Shown: positions 17,993-27,048, numbered from the stretch's first letter. The stretch: 64,000 nt of DNA from Halomonas sp. UBA3074 (GCF_002366715.1 NZ_DFBS01000020.1:1-64000); one strand, 5' to 3'. Numbers and translations are program-made. The notes: generated from the letters alone by a model not told the origin.

Positions 17993-18685
17993 TCACTCTT
18001 TCTCAACGGGCGGCGTGGGGCGAATCAGGATTTCGTTAACGTCCACATGGGGCGGTTGGGAAAGCGCGTACACTACAGCATTAGCGATATCGCGATCCTC
18101 TAATGCATAGTCGGGTGGCTCATTGAAGAAAGGCGTGTCGACCATGCCCGGCTCGATTAGGGTGACGCGCATGCCGGTGCCGCGCAGCTCTTCACGCAGG
18201 TTGTAGCCAATCCCCGTGACGGCCCATTTTGTAGCGCTGTACATGGAGCCTGGGATGGTCGTGCGGCCCGCGGCCGAACCGGTCAATAGCACGTGCCCTT
18301 TACGACGCTTTAGGGCGGGCAGGCAAGCTTGAATCGTGAGGCCGACACCATAAACGTTGGTAAGGATCATCTCGCGCCATGCTTCGTGATCGGCGTCACT
18401 AAATCCTCCGGGTGAGCCGCCGCGCCCAGCGTTGGCAAAAACTGCGTCCAAACGACCAAAGTTTTCTAGCGCATGTTCCACCATCGCCTGCTGCTGCTCC
18501 AGATTGGTGACATCCACCTCGCAGGTCAGCACGTTTTCCGGCCCCAGCTCATGGGCCAGTGCAGTGAGTTTCTCCTTCGAACGGGCGGCCAATACCAGTT
18601 TATAGCCTTCCCGTGCCGCTGCGCGGGCGGTGGCTGCGCCAATACCGCTGGATGCGCCAGTGATCAAAAGCACGCTGTCATGCAT
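17993..18685 (-). CDS. Short-chain dehydrogenase/reductase (SDR), YdfG-like
   Basis: About 230 residues. The frame extends upstream, but the ATG at 18685 is chosen because AAGGAG lies eight bases before it and the Rossmann fold starts at once (LLITGASSGIGAATA, residues 6-20). Other SDR marks: NAG in FANAGRG, catalytic Ser in LTGSAAG, the YSATK active-site motif and the IEPGMVDTPF block after it. The fold and length resemble the NADP-dependent YdfG group acting on 3-hydroxy acids such as L-allo-threonine. The exact substrate is not evident. It stands alone. Confidence 0.9.
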   Translation of the reverse strand: MHDSVLLITGASSGIGAATARAAAREGYKLVLAARSKEKLTALAHELGPENVLTCEVDVTNLEQQQAMVEHALENFGRLDAVFANAGRGGSPGGFSDADHEAWREMILTNVYGVGLTIQACLPALKRRKGHVLLTGSAAGRTTIPGSMYSATKWAVTGIGYNLREELRGTGMRVTLIEPGMVDTPFFNEPPDYALEDRDIANAVVYALSQPPHVDVNEILIRPTPPVEKE

Positions 18686-18834
18686 GGGGCACTCCTTGCT
18701 CGTTTCATTAGGTAAGCCTTTAGCATGGCTAAGGTGATGGCATCCTGCAAACATCCTCTTGCCTATGCGCGTTGGTTTTGCTGATGAAACGCTAGCGTGG
18801 GCGCCCCTCTTATTTGCGTCTCAGTCTTTGAGCT

Positions 18835-20103
18835 TCAGTCTTTGCGTTTCAGCATGGCTGAGAGGTCCAAGATAGCCTGGGCCATGTCGGCCATGCTTTT
18901 GCTTTGATCCATCGAGGTTTTACGCAGAAAGCGGTAGGCCTCTTCTTCGCTCATTTCCTGGTGCGCCATGATCAGCCCTTTGGCGCGTTCGATGAGTTTG
19001 CGCTCTCGCAGCGCTTTGCGCGTATTTTCAAGCTCATCGCTTAGGCCCTGTAAGCGGCTAGCCTGCGCCTGGGTGAGTTCGATCAGCGAGCGCCCTAATG
19101 GCGAGGTGAGTGCGTTGGCCGTCAGGTCGCCGAGTGGCTGGGCGCTCGAGAGCGAGAGCAGATGTTCGCAGGGGGCGGGGGTCGCGCGGCAAGGGCCCGC
19201 TTTGGCTTTTTCCAAGGCATCTTCGGCCTGGGTGATTTTACGCTGGCAAAGCACACTCAACTGAGTAATCAGGGCGCTCTCCACTGTTTTGATGGCGTCG
19301 ACACGCAGGGTGGTGAGCTCATACCAGGTTTCACCCAGCCGGTCGGGTGCTTTGCCTGATGCAGCGGGCGGTGCCGAGTGTCGTTGGCAGGCAATGTCGC
19401 GGAGGTGACAAATGCCGTCTAGAGTGCGTGGCGAAAGCTCGTTTTGCCACGCTTGCTGCGCCTCTGGCGTAGCAAACTCTACAAAGGTATCGAAACAGCG
19501 CTGCTGGTCGGCCACCAACTGATTGAGTAAGTCACGGTGAGCCTCGTCGAAATGGCCATGGGTAAAACCGTATGCACCACAAGCCCGCTCCTGCCCAGCC
19601 AGCTCTTTTCCTTGCATCAAGTGAAAAATGGCGACCAGCGTGCGGGTGATGTCGGGGTCGATAGAGGTGTCAGCCGCCTCGAAAACAATGGCCAGCAGGC
19701 CGCTGGTCAATTGGTTGAAGGCTTGAGTGGCCGCATCGGGGGAAATAGCAAAGGTATCGATGGCCTCACGAAGCGCGCCCAACTGATCCAGGGCAGACCA
19801 AACGGCAGCAATTCGGCGCAGTAGCCGCGCGGCCGCTTGGGGGCGGGCCTCGTGGCTAAGCGCTTCCAGGCGTTGGCGCATGAGTGTTTCCGCCTGTTGG
19901 CTATGCTGCCGATAGGTGTCGCGGCGGGTACTGAAGCGCTGGCCTTGCGAGGCTAAATAGATGGTGGACGCACCCCGTTCGCGTTGGAGCATGTGAATAA
20001 AATGACTAATGTCACCAACGATGTCGGCCGTCGTGGCCAGGTGGGTCAGGTTGTCGATATCACAACGGATGGCGGTTAACAGCAGTTGCTGCGCTGAAGA
20101 CAT
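18835..20103 (-). CDS. nasR: Nitrate-responsive antitermination regulator (NIT and ANTAR domains)
   Basis: About 423 residues from the ATG at 20103, chosen because AAGGAA lies seven bases upstream; the frame runs on to 20151. The NIT nitrate/nitrite sensing domain fills about 30-300, including the RERGASTIYLAS motif on its first helix. The ANTAR RNA-binding domain is C-terminal, with LRERKLIERAKGLIMAHQEMS and EEEAYRFLRKTSMD. In Klebsiella NasR, nitrate binding lets ANTAR capture a two-hairpin leader RNA and prevent termination of the nas operon. Here the gene directly follows the nitrate transporter on the same strand, whose upstream leader has candidate target hairpins. Confidence 0.93.
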   Translation of the reverse strand: MSSAQQLLLTAIRCDIDNLTHLATTADIVGDISHFIHMLQRERGASTIYLASQGQRFSTRRDTYRQHSQQAETLMRQRLEALSHEARPQAAARLLRRIAAVWSALDQLGALREAIDTFAISPDAATQAFNQLTSGLLAIVFEAADTSIDPDITRTLVAIFHLMQGKELAGQERACGAYGFTHGHFDEAHRDLLNQLVADQQRCFDTFVEFATPEAQQAWQNELSPRTLDGICHLRDIACQRHSAPPAASGKAPDRLGETWYELTTLRVDAIKTVESALITQLSVLCQRKITQAEDALEKAKAGPCRATPAPCEHLLSLSSAQPLGDLTANALTSPLGRSLIELTQAQASRLQGLSDELENTRKALRERKLIERAKGLIMAHQEMSEEEAYRFLRKTSMDQSKSMADMAQAILDLSAMLKRKD

Positions 20104-20139
20104 AATCATTTCCTTAATGGCTCGCCGCCTACCTGCTAA

Positions 20140-20182
20140 CACTCCCATCACGCTTGCTGACGGATAAAGGCGTATGGGAGTG
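20140..20182 (-). repeat. Inverted repeat between narK and nasR genes
   Basis: Nine-base perfect arms CACTCCCAT and ATGGGAGTG enclose 25 bases, in the gap between the transporter stop and the nasR start. It has no T run. It could protect or attenuate the transporter part of a shared transcript. Confidence 0.4.
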
Positions 20183-20208
20183 CTATTGATGAGTTTACAA
20201 GCGCGAGT

Positions 20209-21561
20209 TTAACGAAGCGACAGCGCACCTGCGCCTACGTCATCACCCACGGCGTCACGATAAGCTTTCGCCTCTTCGGCTTCCGTCGCATCGCTAAAAC
20301 GTACCAGCAACACGCAAGAGGCCAACACAAGCACGGTGAGACCTAGGTAAAACAGCCCCTGCTGATAGCTTAAGCTTTCGCTACGAAATAAGAAGGCAGC
20401 GCCGACTGCGCCAACGTTACCGCCAGCACCGACAATGCCAGCAACGGCCCCGAGCGCTTTTTTATTGATAAAAGGCACAACGCCGTAGGTGGCGCCTTCC
20501 GCCATCTGTACGAACAGGCTAAAGACCAGCATGATGCCAATCGCGAGGCTGAGTACGTGCATTTGCGAGAACGCCACCAGCGCAATCCCTTCGCAAATCA
20601 ATGCAATGAACAGCCAGCGTACGCGTCCCTTCAGGCCGCCTTGTCTAGCGAAAAGATCCGAGAAAACGCCGCCTAACGTACGCGCAAAAATATTCATCAG
20701 ACCAAATAGACCAGCAATCAGACCGGCGGTGGCCAGGGTAAGGTCAAACTTATCGAAAAAGTAGATGGCGGCAATATTATTGATCGTGAGCTCAACCCCA
20801 AAGCAGAGGCCGTACACCACAAACAGTGCCCACACCCGGATATCTTTGGCGGCGGCGAGAAAGCTATGCTTTGCACCATTTTCACCATTGGCTTCGGGCA
20901 GCTCGCCGCGGGCACGCAGCTCGCTGAAATTGCCGTTGGGTGCATCTTGGGTAAACAGCCAGTAACCGATACCGGTAAAGAACATCACGACACCAGGCAC
21001 CATCATCGCTAAGCGCCACCCAAAGGCTTCGTTGACACCCAGCATCAGCATGCCCGAAAAAATCAGCGGCATGAGGATTTGGGTAGTGCCGCCGCCTAAA
21101 TTCCCCCAGCCCGCGCTGGTCGCGTTGGCCGTGCCCACCACATTAGGGGCGAACATCATGGACGTATGGTATTGGGTGATCACAAAGGAGGCGCCAATCG
21201 CACCAATGGCTAAGCGCGCTAATAGAAACGTTTCAAAGCTATCGGCCAAGCCAATACCCATGACCGGGACAGCCCCAAAAAGCAGTAGGCCGGTGTACGT
21301 TTTACGCGGCCCAATGCGGTCGCACAACACACCAATCGCCAGGCGGACAATGACGGTGATCGCCACCGAAGCAATAATGGTGTTGCCGATTTGTGTTTGT
21401 GTCAGCGAGAGATCTTCGCGGACTATCGCCATCAGGGGGGCAATACCGAACCAGCCGAAGAAACAGATATGAAACGCGAACCAGGAGAAATGGAAAGCGC
21501 GCATCTGGGGAGTCGAAAAGTTGAAGAGCCGAATGCGGTTGGCTTTGTTGCGTATGTCCAT
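20209..21561 (-). CDS. narK: Nitrate/nitrite transporter, NarK/NasA family (MFS)
   Basis: 450 residues with 12 predicted membrane helices. Diagnostic nitrate-porter features are present: FHFSWFAFHICFFGWFGIAPL in helix 1, the cytoplasmic-loop motif GVLCDRIGPRKT, and the nitrate signature around SAGWGNLGGG in helix 5 with a second copy near the C-terminus (GIVGAGGNVGAVG). The conserved Arg residues that bind nitrate are expected in helices 2 and 8. With nasR immediately downstream and a sigma-54-like promoter upstream, the role is most likely nitrate import for assimilation rather than respiration. No nitrate reductase gene lies in the window. Confidence 0.93.
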   Translation of the reverse strand: MDIRNKANRIRLFNFSTPQMRAFHFSWFAFHICFFGWFGIAPLMAIVREDLSLTQTQIGNTIIASVAITVIVRLAIGVLCDRIGPRKTYTGLLLFGAVPVMGIGLADSFETFLLARLAIGAIGASFVITQYHTSMMFAPNVVGTANATSAGWGNLGGGTTQILMPLIFSGMLMLGVNEAFGWRLAMMVPGVVMFFTGIGYWLFTQDAPNGNFSELRARGELPEANGENGAKHSFLAAAKDIRVWALFVVYGLCFGVELTINNIAAIYFFDKFDLTLATAGLIAGLFGLMNIFARTLGGVFSDLFARQGGLKGRVRWLFIALICEGIALVAFSQMHVLSLAIGIMLVFSLFVQMAEGATYGVVPFINKKALGAVAGIVGAGGNVGAVGAAFLFRSESLSYQQGLFYLGLTVLVLASCVLLVRFSDATEAEEAKAYRDAVGDDVGAGALSLR

Positions 21562-21643
21562 GGGATGGCCTCACGGGGCATAAAACGAGTTGATCGCAAC
21601 GCAACGCATTTAGCGCGTCGCGCAAACAATTGACGAGAACATG

Positions 21644-21719
21644 CCTTCATCATTGAAGGTCAGGTTCGACGCACTCGTACCCAGTTGGGCCTGGTCCACG
21701 CCTACCACCACAGGTAGGC
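21644..21719 (-). promoter_or_regulatory. Leader RNA hairpins upstream of narK, candidate NasR target
   Basis: Three short hairpins, each with a 6-base loop, lie in the 317-base gap before narK. Reading the minus strand they are 21700-21719 (7-bp stem, loop TGTGGT), 21681-21694 (4-bp stem, loop GCCCAA) and 21644-21659 (5-bp stem CCTTC/GAAGG, loop AATGAT). The last loop has A at position 1 and G at position 4, the known ANTAR recognition pattern. A following intrinsic terminator is not obvious. The first hairpin may lie too close to the promoter to be wholly transcribed. Confidence 0.45.
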
Positions 21720-21723
21720 ATTA

Positions 21724-21739
21724 TGCAGATACTTTGCCA
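21724..21739 (-). promoter_or_regulatory. Sigma-54-type promoter candidate for narK-nasR
   Basis: On the minus strand TGGCAAAGTATCTGCA fits the -24/-12 pattern (consensus TGGCAC-N5-TTGCA) with the invariant GG and GC exactly 10 bases apart. It lies 163 bases before the narK start. Nitrogen-assimilation operons are commonly driven by sigma-54 with NtrC, so the context agrees. Confidence 0.55.
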
Positions 21740-21878
21740 GTTGGTTTTTAATATCAAAAAAATCAGGCGCTTAATTTTATATTGGCCATTGGCTAGCCAA
21801 AAAAACGCGGCGCACATGCTGCATCATTGGGCATTTCACGCGTTTGTTGCCGCATCTTGGTGCTAAACGAATAGGTCG

Positions 21879-22898
21879 TTACTCGTGTAAATAGACGGCG
21901 TCGATATCAAGCGTTGAGTGTTCGCCAATGGCGTCAAAATGATCACTCAGCCAGCGCTCCGCAGCGGCCTGCCCCTGTTCGAACAGATGGCATAAAAAAG
22001 GCCATTCGGAATTGGATTTGCTAGAAACTGACAGCCCCTCCAACGCTACCTCACCGCTAATGCGGTGAAACAGCGCTTGCTGATAGCAGTTTTCGATGCC
22101 TTGCTCATCCAGCGCGTGTTTAAGCAGTGCGATCATGCGGATTTCTTTAATCAGGGCCGAATTAAACGTTATTTCGTTAAGGCGATTCATGATGGCGGAC
22201 GCCGAAGTGGGCACTTCTTGACGGCTAATCGGGTTAATTTGAATCAGCAGGATATCGCGTGCGCTGCACTCTTCCATCAGAGGAAAGAGGGCAGGATTGC
22301 CCATGTAGCCACCATCCCAGTACGCTTCACCCTCGATTTCGACCGCTTGGAACATAAAGGGTAGGCAGGCAGATGCCATGACGGCATCAACGCTCATCTC
22401 TTCACGACGGAACACACGCTGCTTTCCGGTGCGGACATTGGTCGCCGCTACGAATAGCTTGAGCTGCTCGCATTTGCGAACCCGCTCGAAATCGATATGG
22501 TCGGCCACGATATCACGCAGCGGATTGATGTTGAGCGGATTGAGTTGGTAGGGCGAAACCACGCGGCTTAATAGATCCATGGCAATGAAACCGGGAGAGT
22601 GATCCAGGCTCCAGTTGCCGGTCAAAATGTCCATCGGTGAGCGGCGAATGGGGCTGGCCATCCCCGCGCGGCTGACTGCACGCCAAAAGTCATGCAAGGC
22701 TTGGCGTGCGGTTTCTTTATCACCCCGTGTTAACGCATCGGCCATGACAACGCCATTCATGGCGCCGGCGCTGGTGCCGCTGATGCCCTCTATTTCAATG
22801 CGATCATCCTCCAAGAGGCGGTCAATGACACCCCATGTGTAGGCGCCGTGAGCGCCACCGCCTTGTAACGCGAGATCGAGTTTTTTGACCTGTGCCAT
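21879..22898 (-). CDS. Patatin-like phospholipase
   Basis: About 339 residues from the ATG at 22898; the frame continues to 22955 without family resemblance. The oxyanion loop is GGGAHGAYTWG (residues 13-23), the nucleophile Ser 43 lies in GTSAG, and the catalytic Asp 195 in DGGYMGNP, giving the patatin Ser-Asp dyad. No signal peptide or outer-membrane barrel is visible, so it is a cytosolic or peripheral acyl hydrolase, not a type V secreted PlpD-type enzyme. In bacteria with polyhydroxyalkanoate such patatins are sometimes linked to granules, but nothing here supports that directly. Single gene. Confidence 0.9.
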   Translation of the reverse strand: MAQVKKLDLALQGGGAHGAYTWGVIDRLLEDDRIEIEGISGTSAGAMNGVVMADALTRGDKETARQALHDFWRAVSRAGMASPIRRSPMDILTGNWSLDHSPGFIAMDLLSRVVSPYQLNPLNINPLRDIVADHIDFERVRKCEQLKLFVAATNVRTGKQRVFRREEMSVDAVMASACLPFMFQAVEIEGEAYWDGGYMGNPALFPLMEECSARDILLIQINPISRQEVPTSASAIMNRLNEITFNSALIKEIRMIALLKHALDEQGIENCYQQALFHRISGEVALEGLSVSSKSNSEWPFLCHLFEQGQAAAERWLSDHFDAIGEHSTLDIDAVYLHE

Positions 22899-23099
22899 CG
22901 GCTTTATCCCGTTGCGACTGGTGAGGAAGAAACTTCCATGTACCCAGCATGGCATAGGCAGCTTTAGAAAACGAAGCGCGATTTAGCAGTTCATTGCGCA
23001 AATGGCGCGCTAACGAGCGACTACTGGCGAGGCGCTTGGCAGGGTTGTCGCTACAACGGACGAAGGGTAATGACTTCGCCTAACATTGCCATTCCCACT

Positions 23100-24230
23100 T
23101 CAAGGCGCACCGGCGAGCGGTGAACGGTGGCTGGTGGCGTAGGGCGCCTCGAACATGGCGTGCTCCATTAAGTTATCAAGCTGGTGCGCTAGCTGCTGGC
23201 TGGCTTCTTCCATAACGCCTAAGGCAGCCAATTGACCGTTGCGATCCCCCAGGCGGGCAAACTTCAACGCTTCAGCGCCGCTTTCATGCATACGGCGGTG
23301 TGGCGCGGTTAAGGCGCGGAAAGCCTCAGTGCGCGCATAGCGCTGGTAACCCTCGCCCTGCTGGTGCCAGCGCCCTAGACGGCATTCGTGGTGATCGTCG
23401 AGAGGGGTGTCAGTGTTGGCAGATAAAAGCTGCTTATAGAGCCTGCATTTCCACACCGCATGGTCAAGCTTGGCGGAGTGTAAAAACGCAGCAGTAGCAC
23501 TGTGATGGATGACCTTGTGCATATGTTGCGTTTGGTCCGTTAACCGGTGCAATGCATGCTTTGCTGTCAGCGCGTTTTGGGCAGTCTGCTCGTCGGCTTG
23601 GCGTTTTTTGACCACTGCTTGCGAATGGGTTCTTACCTGGCTGTTGACTTGCTCCATTAGCAGACTGAGCTGATGACTGATTTGCTGCATATCTAGCGCT
23701 AACCGATGAACGTCATCGGCAATAGCGGCTAAGCCAGGTGACTGCTGCTTGGCAGCGTCATCACTGCCAAGCAGCCCTTGGCTATGGGCCGTTTCAAGCG
23801 CCGTGCTAACGGCTAAAGATTGCGCGTGGCCCGCATTGCGCGCGAGTGTGACTTGCAGCTGACTTAGTGCGTGCAGGGTTTTCGCTAACACTAACGGCGA
23901 GGCGGGGAGCGCTTCGGCATGCTCGGGGTCATGGCAGCGTTGTGTCAGGATATCAATCGCCTGCTCGGCAGCGGCGATGAGATTAAACGTCTCTGTCAGG
24001 GTGGCGCGCTCACCGGCCAGTTGGTCGGCATACGCTTCCAGGCCTTCATTGAGAGACGTCAGCATATCCGCCCCTCTTGCTTGCAGCATGCCGATCGATT
24101 GCGAGGGTTTCATTAGATTGAGCAGGCGGCAGCTGGGAGAAGGCGTCGCCGCTTCAAGCTGTGCACGCAAGTCGGCGACTTCCTGTTCCAGGCGACGAAT
24201 TTTCTGAAAGGGGTGCATAAAGGTGAACAT
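23100..24230 (-). CDS. Soluble coiled-coil protein with C-terminal CZB zinc-binding domain
   Basis: 376 residues without membrane helices. The N-terminus is a short coiled coil (KIRRLEQEVADLRAQLEAA) and the middle is long helical sequence with some chemoreceptor-like heptads. The C-terminus holds a chemoreceptor zinc-binding domain: His in LDHAVWKCRLY, the Cys in HECRLGRWHQQGEGY, and two His in HRRMHESG, which match the 3His-1Cys zinc site. The canonical CheA-contact tip is not recognisable, so it may be a degenerate or specialised soluble receptor, perhaps sensing zinc or oxidants through the reactive Cys. Three direct repeats lie upstream (24391-24463). Confidence 0.82.
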   Translation of the reverse strand: MFTFMHPFQKIRRLEQEVADLRAQLEAATPSPSCRLLNLMKPSQSIGMLQARGADMLTSLNEGLEAYADQLAGERATLTETFNLIAAAEQAIDILTQRCHDPEHAEALPASPLVLAKTLHALSQLQVTLARNAGHAQSLAVSTALETAHSQGLLGSDDAAKQQSPGLAAIADDVHRLALDMQQISHQLSLLMEQVNSQVRTHSQAVVKKRQADEQTAQNALTAKHALHRLTDQTQHMHKVIHHSATAAFLHSAKLDHAVWKCRLYKQLLSANTDTPLDDHHECRLGRWHQQGEGYQRYARTEAFRALTAPHRRMHESGAEALKFARLGDRNGQLAALGVMEEASQQLAHQLDNLMEHAMFEAPYATSHRSPLAGAP

Positions 24231-24390
24231 GGCAGAGACACCTACGGCAGTTGCAATATTTTGTGTTAATTTGTCACAAAGTATTGCAGAGGGTTCCCCT
24301 GTACGCCTGTTTTAGCGGTGTTGAATGATCAAAATCAGCCATCCACGGGCTGTGAGGATGAGATTGTTAGCGCTCTCTACGATGACAGGG

Positions 24391-24463
24391 GTAGATAACC
24401 GCTATAACAAGTGTAGATAACCAAGCGGCTGGGTCGCTAGGAATTTGGATACCCGTAGATAAC
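24391..24463. repeat. Three direct repeats GTAGATAAC upstream of the CZB gene
   Basis: Exact 9-mers start at 24391, 24413 and 24455 (the first two extend to GTAGATAACC). Start distances are 22 and 42 bases, near two and four helical turns, so all three would face one side of the DNA. They sit in the 234-base gap between the L,D-transpeptidase stop and the CZB start. Confidence 0.6.
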
Positions 24464-24464
24464 A

Positions 24465-25187
24465 TTAGCGCCGAGCAAGTTGGGCTGCGGTGCCCGTACA
24501 GCCTAGAAATGCTGAGGTCGCCAACCACTCGGCATCCGGGTAGTACGCGAACACATATTGATCCTCTTTAAGGCTATCGATCAGCGGATAAGTCACTTCT
24601 TCCCTCACCGCCGGGCAGCCATGGCTGCGCCCCAGCCTGCCCGTTTGGGTAATGAACGCATCACTCACGTAATCGGCGCCATGAATGACAATGGCACGCT
24701 CAAACGCTAAGTCGTTTACGTTAGGCTCCAGGCCCTCTAGGCGCAGCGAGTACCCGTTACGTCCGTAATAGCTGTTCATGGTACGAAACAGGCCAATGCT
24801 GGATTGGTGGCTGTTGGGGGTGTTGGAAAACGTCTCTGCCTGAGCATCGCCAGAGCCCTGGCCGTGGGAAACCAGCTCTTCGAAAAGCAGCTTATGCTGA
24901 TGTAAATCAAACACCCACAGGCGCGGCTCAGTAGAGGGCAGTGAGTAATCGATCACCGCGAGGCGTTCGGCGTTGGGGTCAGCACAGTTAAGGGCTTGGG
25001 CGGCTAAACGCAAAGCTGCCGGCGTTGCCTGTGGGGCGAGCTGCTGCAATTGATGGTGTAAGGGCAGCACACTAGGAGGTGGTGTCGAAGCCACTTGAGC
25101 AAAGAAACTGGCGGCATGAACGGGTAATGTAAATAATAGTGAAGACATAGAAAAGAGTAACGTGGCAAGATTCAATCGAAGGGGCAT
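24465..25187 (-). CDS. Murein L,D-transpeptidase catalytic domain protein (YkuD_2 type)
   Basis: 240 residues. A signal peptide of about 25 residues ends near VHAAS, so the protein is exported. The YkuD-like active site is IVIHGADYVSD (His 169) and GRLGRSHGCPAV (catalytic Cys 191). This compact family is made of secreted proteins related to L,D-transpeptidases, acting on peptidoglycan peptides by cross-linking or trimming. It is divergent from a large YcbB-like L,D-transpeptidase at 25321, with a 133-base shared control region, so the two may be co-regulated. Confidence 0.88.
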   Translation of the reverse strand: MPLRLNLATLLFSMSSLLFTLPVHAASFFAQVASTPPPSVLPLHHQLQQLAPQATPAALRLAAQALNCADPNAERLAVIDYSLPSTEPRLWVFDLHQHKLLFEELVSHGQGSGDAQAETFSNTPNSHQSSIGLFRTMNSYYGRNGYSLRLEGLEPNVNDLAFERAIVIHGADYVSDAFITQTGRLGRSHGCPAVREEVTYPLIDSLKEDQYVFAYYPDAEWLATSAFLGCTGTAAQLARR

Positions 25188-25320
25188 ATAAAACGATCCC
25201 GCATTAATAATAAATCAAAATAAAGAGTCGCCCGCCCAGATGAAAAAACGAGGCCGGGGGGTGGAAGACCATAGCTGGAAGACATTAGTTGGAAGACAAT
25301 AGTAACGCAAGGAGAGGGCG

Positions 25321-26955
25321 ATGAACGAGATGCAGCCACTAAGACGATGGGCGATAGGCACCGCACTGTGTCTATCGCTTACCCACGGCCCTTTAGGTAG
25401 TAGCCCTGTCTATGCGAACGCAACACCCTTACAACAAGCGTTAACGCAGCAGGTAAGCGCAATAGACGCGCAGCCGCTTCCCGTTGCAGAGTTTTATCAG
25501 TTGCATGATGGCCAGCCTGCTTGGCAGTCAGGCGACGCGGTTGAAGCATTGGTGGCGGCGCTCAAAGGCCTGGAAGCCGATGGCTTGGTGCCCGCGGATT
25601 ATCATGCGGATACACTACTGAGTGACTTTCAGCGTAGCCAAGCCGCCGGTGAAGCCGCCCAGGTTGCCTTTGACATTAAAGCCACTCGCTCGCTACTGCT
25701 GGCGCTGGATCATTTGCAACGTGGCAAGGTAAACCCGCGTGACGTCGAACCCCGCTGGGATGCACCGCGGTCTGAAGCCAGCTATTCGTTGTTGCGGGTT
25801 GTACATGCCGTTGAAGATCGCAACATCGATAACGCGCTGGCATTGGCTAGGCCCACCTCCTCGGAATATCAGCAGTTACGCGATGCCTTGAAGCTGCATT
25901 ATCAGTTAGCCAACCTGGGTAGCGTGCCTTATTTGGACGCGCGGGAGGCATCACTTCGCCCAGGCGACGAGGCCGATGATGTTGTCGTCCTGCGTCAGCG
26001 CTTGGCACTGTGGGGAGAGGCGGATTTGTTGGCCGCCGACAGCAGCGCGTACCCACATATTGGTGTTCAAACGGCGTCTAATCGGCGGACGTTTGATGCG
26101 CCGCTTGAGTCTGCCGTCAAGCGCTTCCAGCGTCGTCACTTACTCCAGGAGGACGGCGTGGTAGGGGAGCAAACCCGTCAAGCGCTGAATACCTCCGTGG
26201 CGTCTCGAATCGATCAGCTTCGCGTCAATTTAGAGCGCGCTCGGTGGATTCGCTCTATGCAGTCTGCCGAGCCACGGGTGTGGGTCGATATTGCCGGCTA
26301 CCGAATGCACTATGTGCGCCCCAATGGCCAGCATTGGGATGCCCGCGTGGTGGTGGGTTCGCCGCGCCGTGAAACGCCCATCATCCATTCGACCATTAGT
26401 CACTTAACGATCAATCCCACCTGGACCATTCCGCCCACGATCATGCGCGAGGACGTATTGCCTCGCGTCAGAGATGATATCGATTACTTGGCGCGTCAAA
26501 ATATTCGCGTCATTAGCGCTAGCGGGGAGGCGTTGGTGGCAGAAGAGATCGATTGGCAGCGTCCTGGCAGCGTGATGTTGCGCCAGGTGGCCGGCGCTGG
26601 TAACCCACTTGGTCAGGTAGTGGTGCGGTTTCCCAACAATGACATGATTTATTTGCACGATACCCCCGCGCGAGGGCTATTTCAGCGTAGCCAGCGGGCG
26701 CTCAGCTCAGGCTGCGTTCGGGTAGAGGGCGTAGCGGAGCTGGCGCAGCTATTGCTTCAAGATACCGGCAGCCGCTATCAGTTCAATAACTTGCTAAGCG
26801 GCGGGAGCGACCGCAACGTAAATTTGACGCAGCGTATCCCCATCGCCCTGCACTATCTAACTGCGTGGCCAAACGCCCAGGGAGAGGTAGAGTTTAGGCC
26901 GGACATCTACCGCCGTGATGCAACGCTACTCGCCGCATTACAGCGTTCTGCTTAG
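25321..26955 (+). CDS. L,D-transpeptidase, YcbB/LdtD family
   Basis: 544 residues. The ATG follows GGAGAGGGCG. A signal peptide (about 1-32, ending YANA) is followed by a scaffold domain, a peptidoglycan-binding repeat (residues 215-300, with RFQRRHLLQEDGVVGEQTRQAL) and the YkuD catalytic domain. The active site shows His 446 in YLHDTP and Cys 465 in LSSGCVRVEG. Domain order and length match LdtD (YcbB), which forms 3-3 cross-links between meso-diaminopimelate residues under envelope stress. Ends at a strong bidirectional terminator. Confidence 0.92.
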   Translation: MNEMQPLRRWAIGTALCLSLTHGPLGSSPVYANATPLQQALTQQVSAIDAQPLPVAEFYQLHDGQPAWQSGDAVEALVAALKGLEADGLVPADYHADTLLSDFQRSQAAGEAAQVAFDIKATRSLLLALDHLQRGKVNPRDVEPRWDAPRSEASYSLLRVVHAVEDRNIDNALALARPTSSEYQQLRDALKLHYQLANLGSVPYLDAREASLRPGDEADDVVVLRQRLALWGEADLLAADSSAYPHIGVQTASNRRTFDAPLESAVKRFQRRHLLQEDGVVGEQTRQALNTSVASRIDQLRVNLERARWIRSMQSAEPRVWVDIAGYRMHYVRPNGQHWDARVVVGSPRRETPIIHSTISHLTINPTWTIPPTIMREDVLPRVRDDIDYLARQNIRVISASGEALVAEEIDWQRPGSVMLRQVAGAGNPLGQVVVRFPNNDMIYLHDTPARGLFQRSQRALSSGCVRVEGVAELAQLLLQDTGSRYQFNNLLSGGSDRNVNLTQRIPIALHYLTAWPNAQGEVEFRPDIYRRDATLLAALQRSA

Positions 26956-27015
26956 CCATGGCCATTAACCAGACGGGTAATGGCTAGCTACCAACGAGAG
27001 AACTGTGCCACCAAC

Positions 27016-27048
27016 GTAAAACACCGCCCAAAGAGGGCGGTGTTTTAC
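27016..27048. terminator. Bidirectional Rho-independent terminator
   Basis: Perfect 14-bp inverted repeat (GTAAAACACCGCCC and complement) with loop AAAGA. The A/T ends of the stem give T runs on both strands, serving the L,D-transpeptidase (+) and the M23 peptidase (-). Confidence 0.9.
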
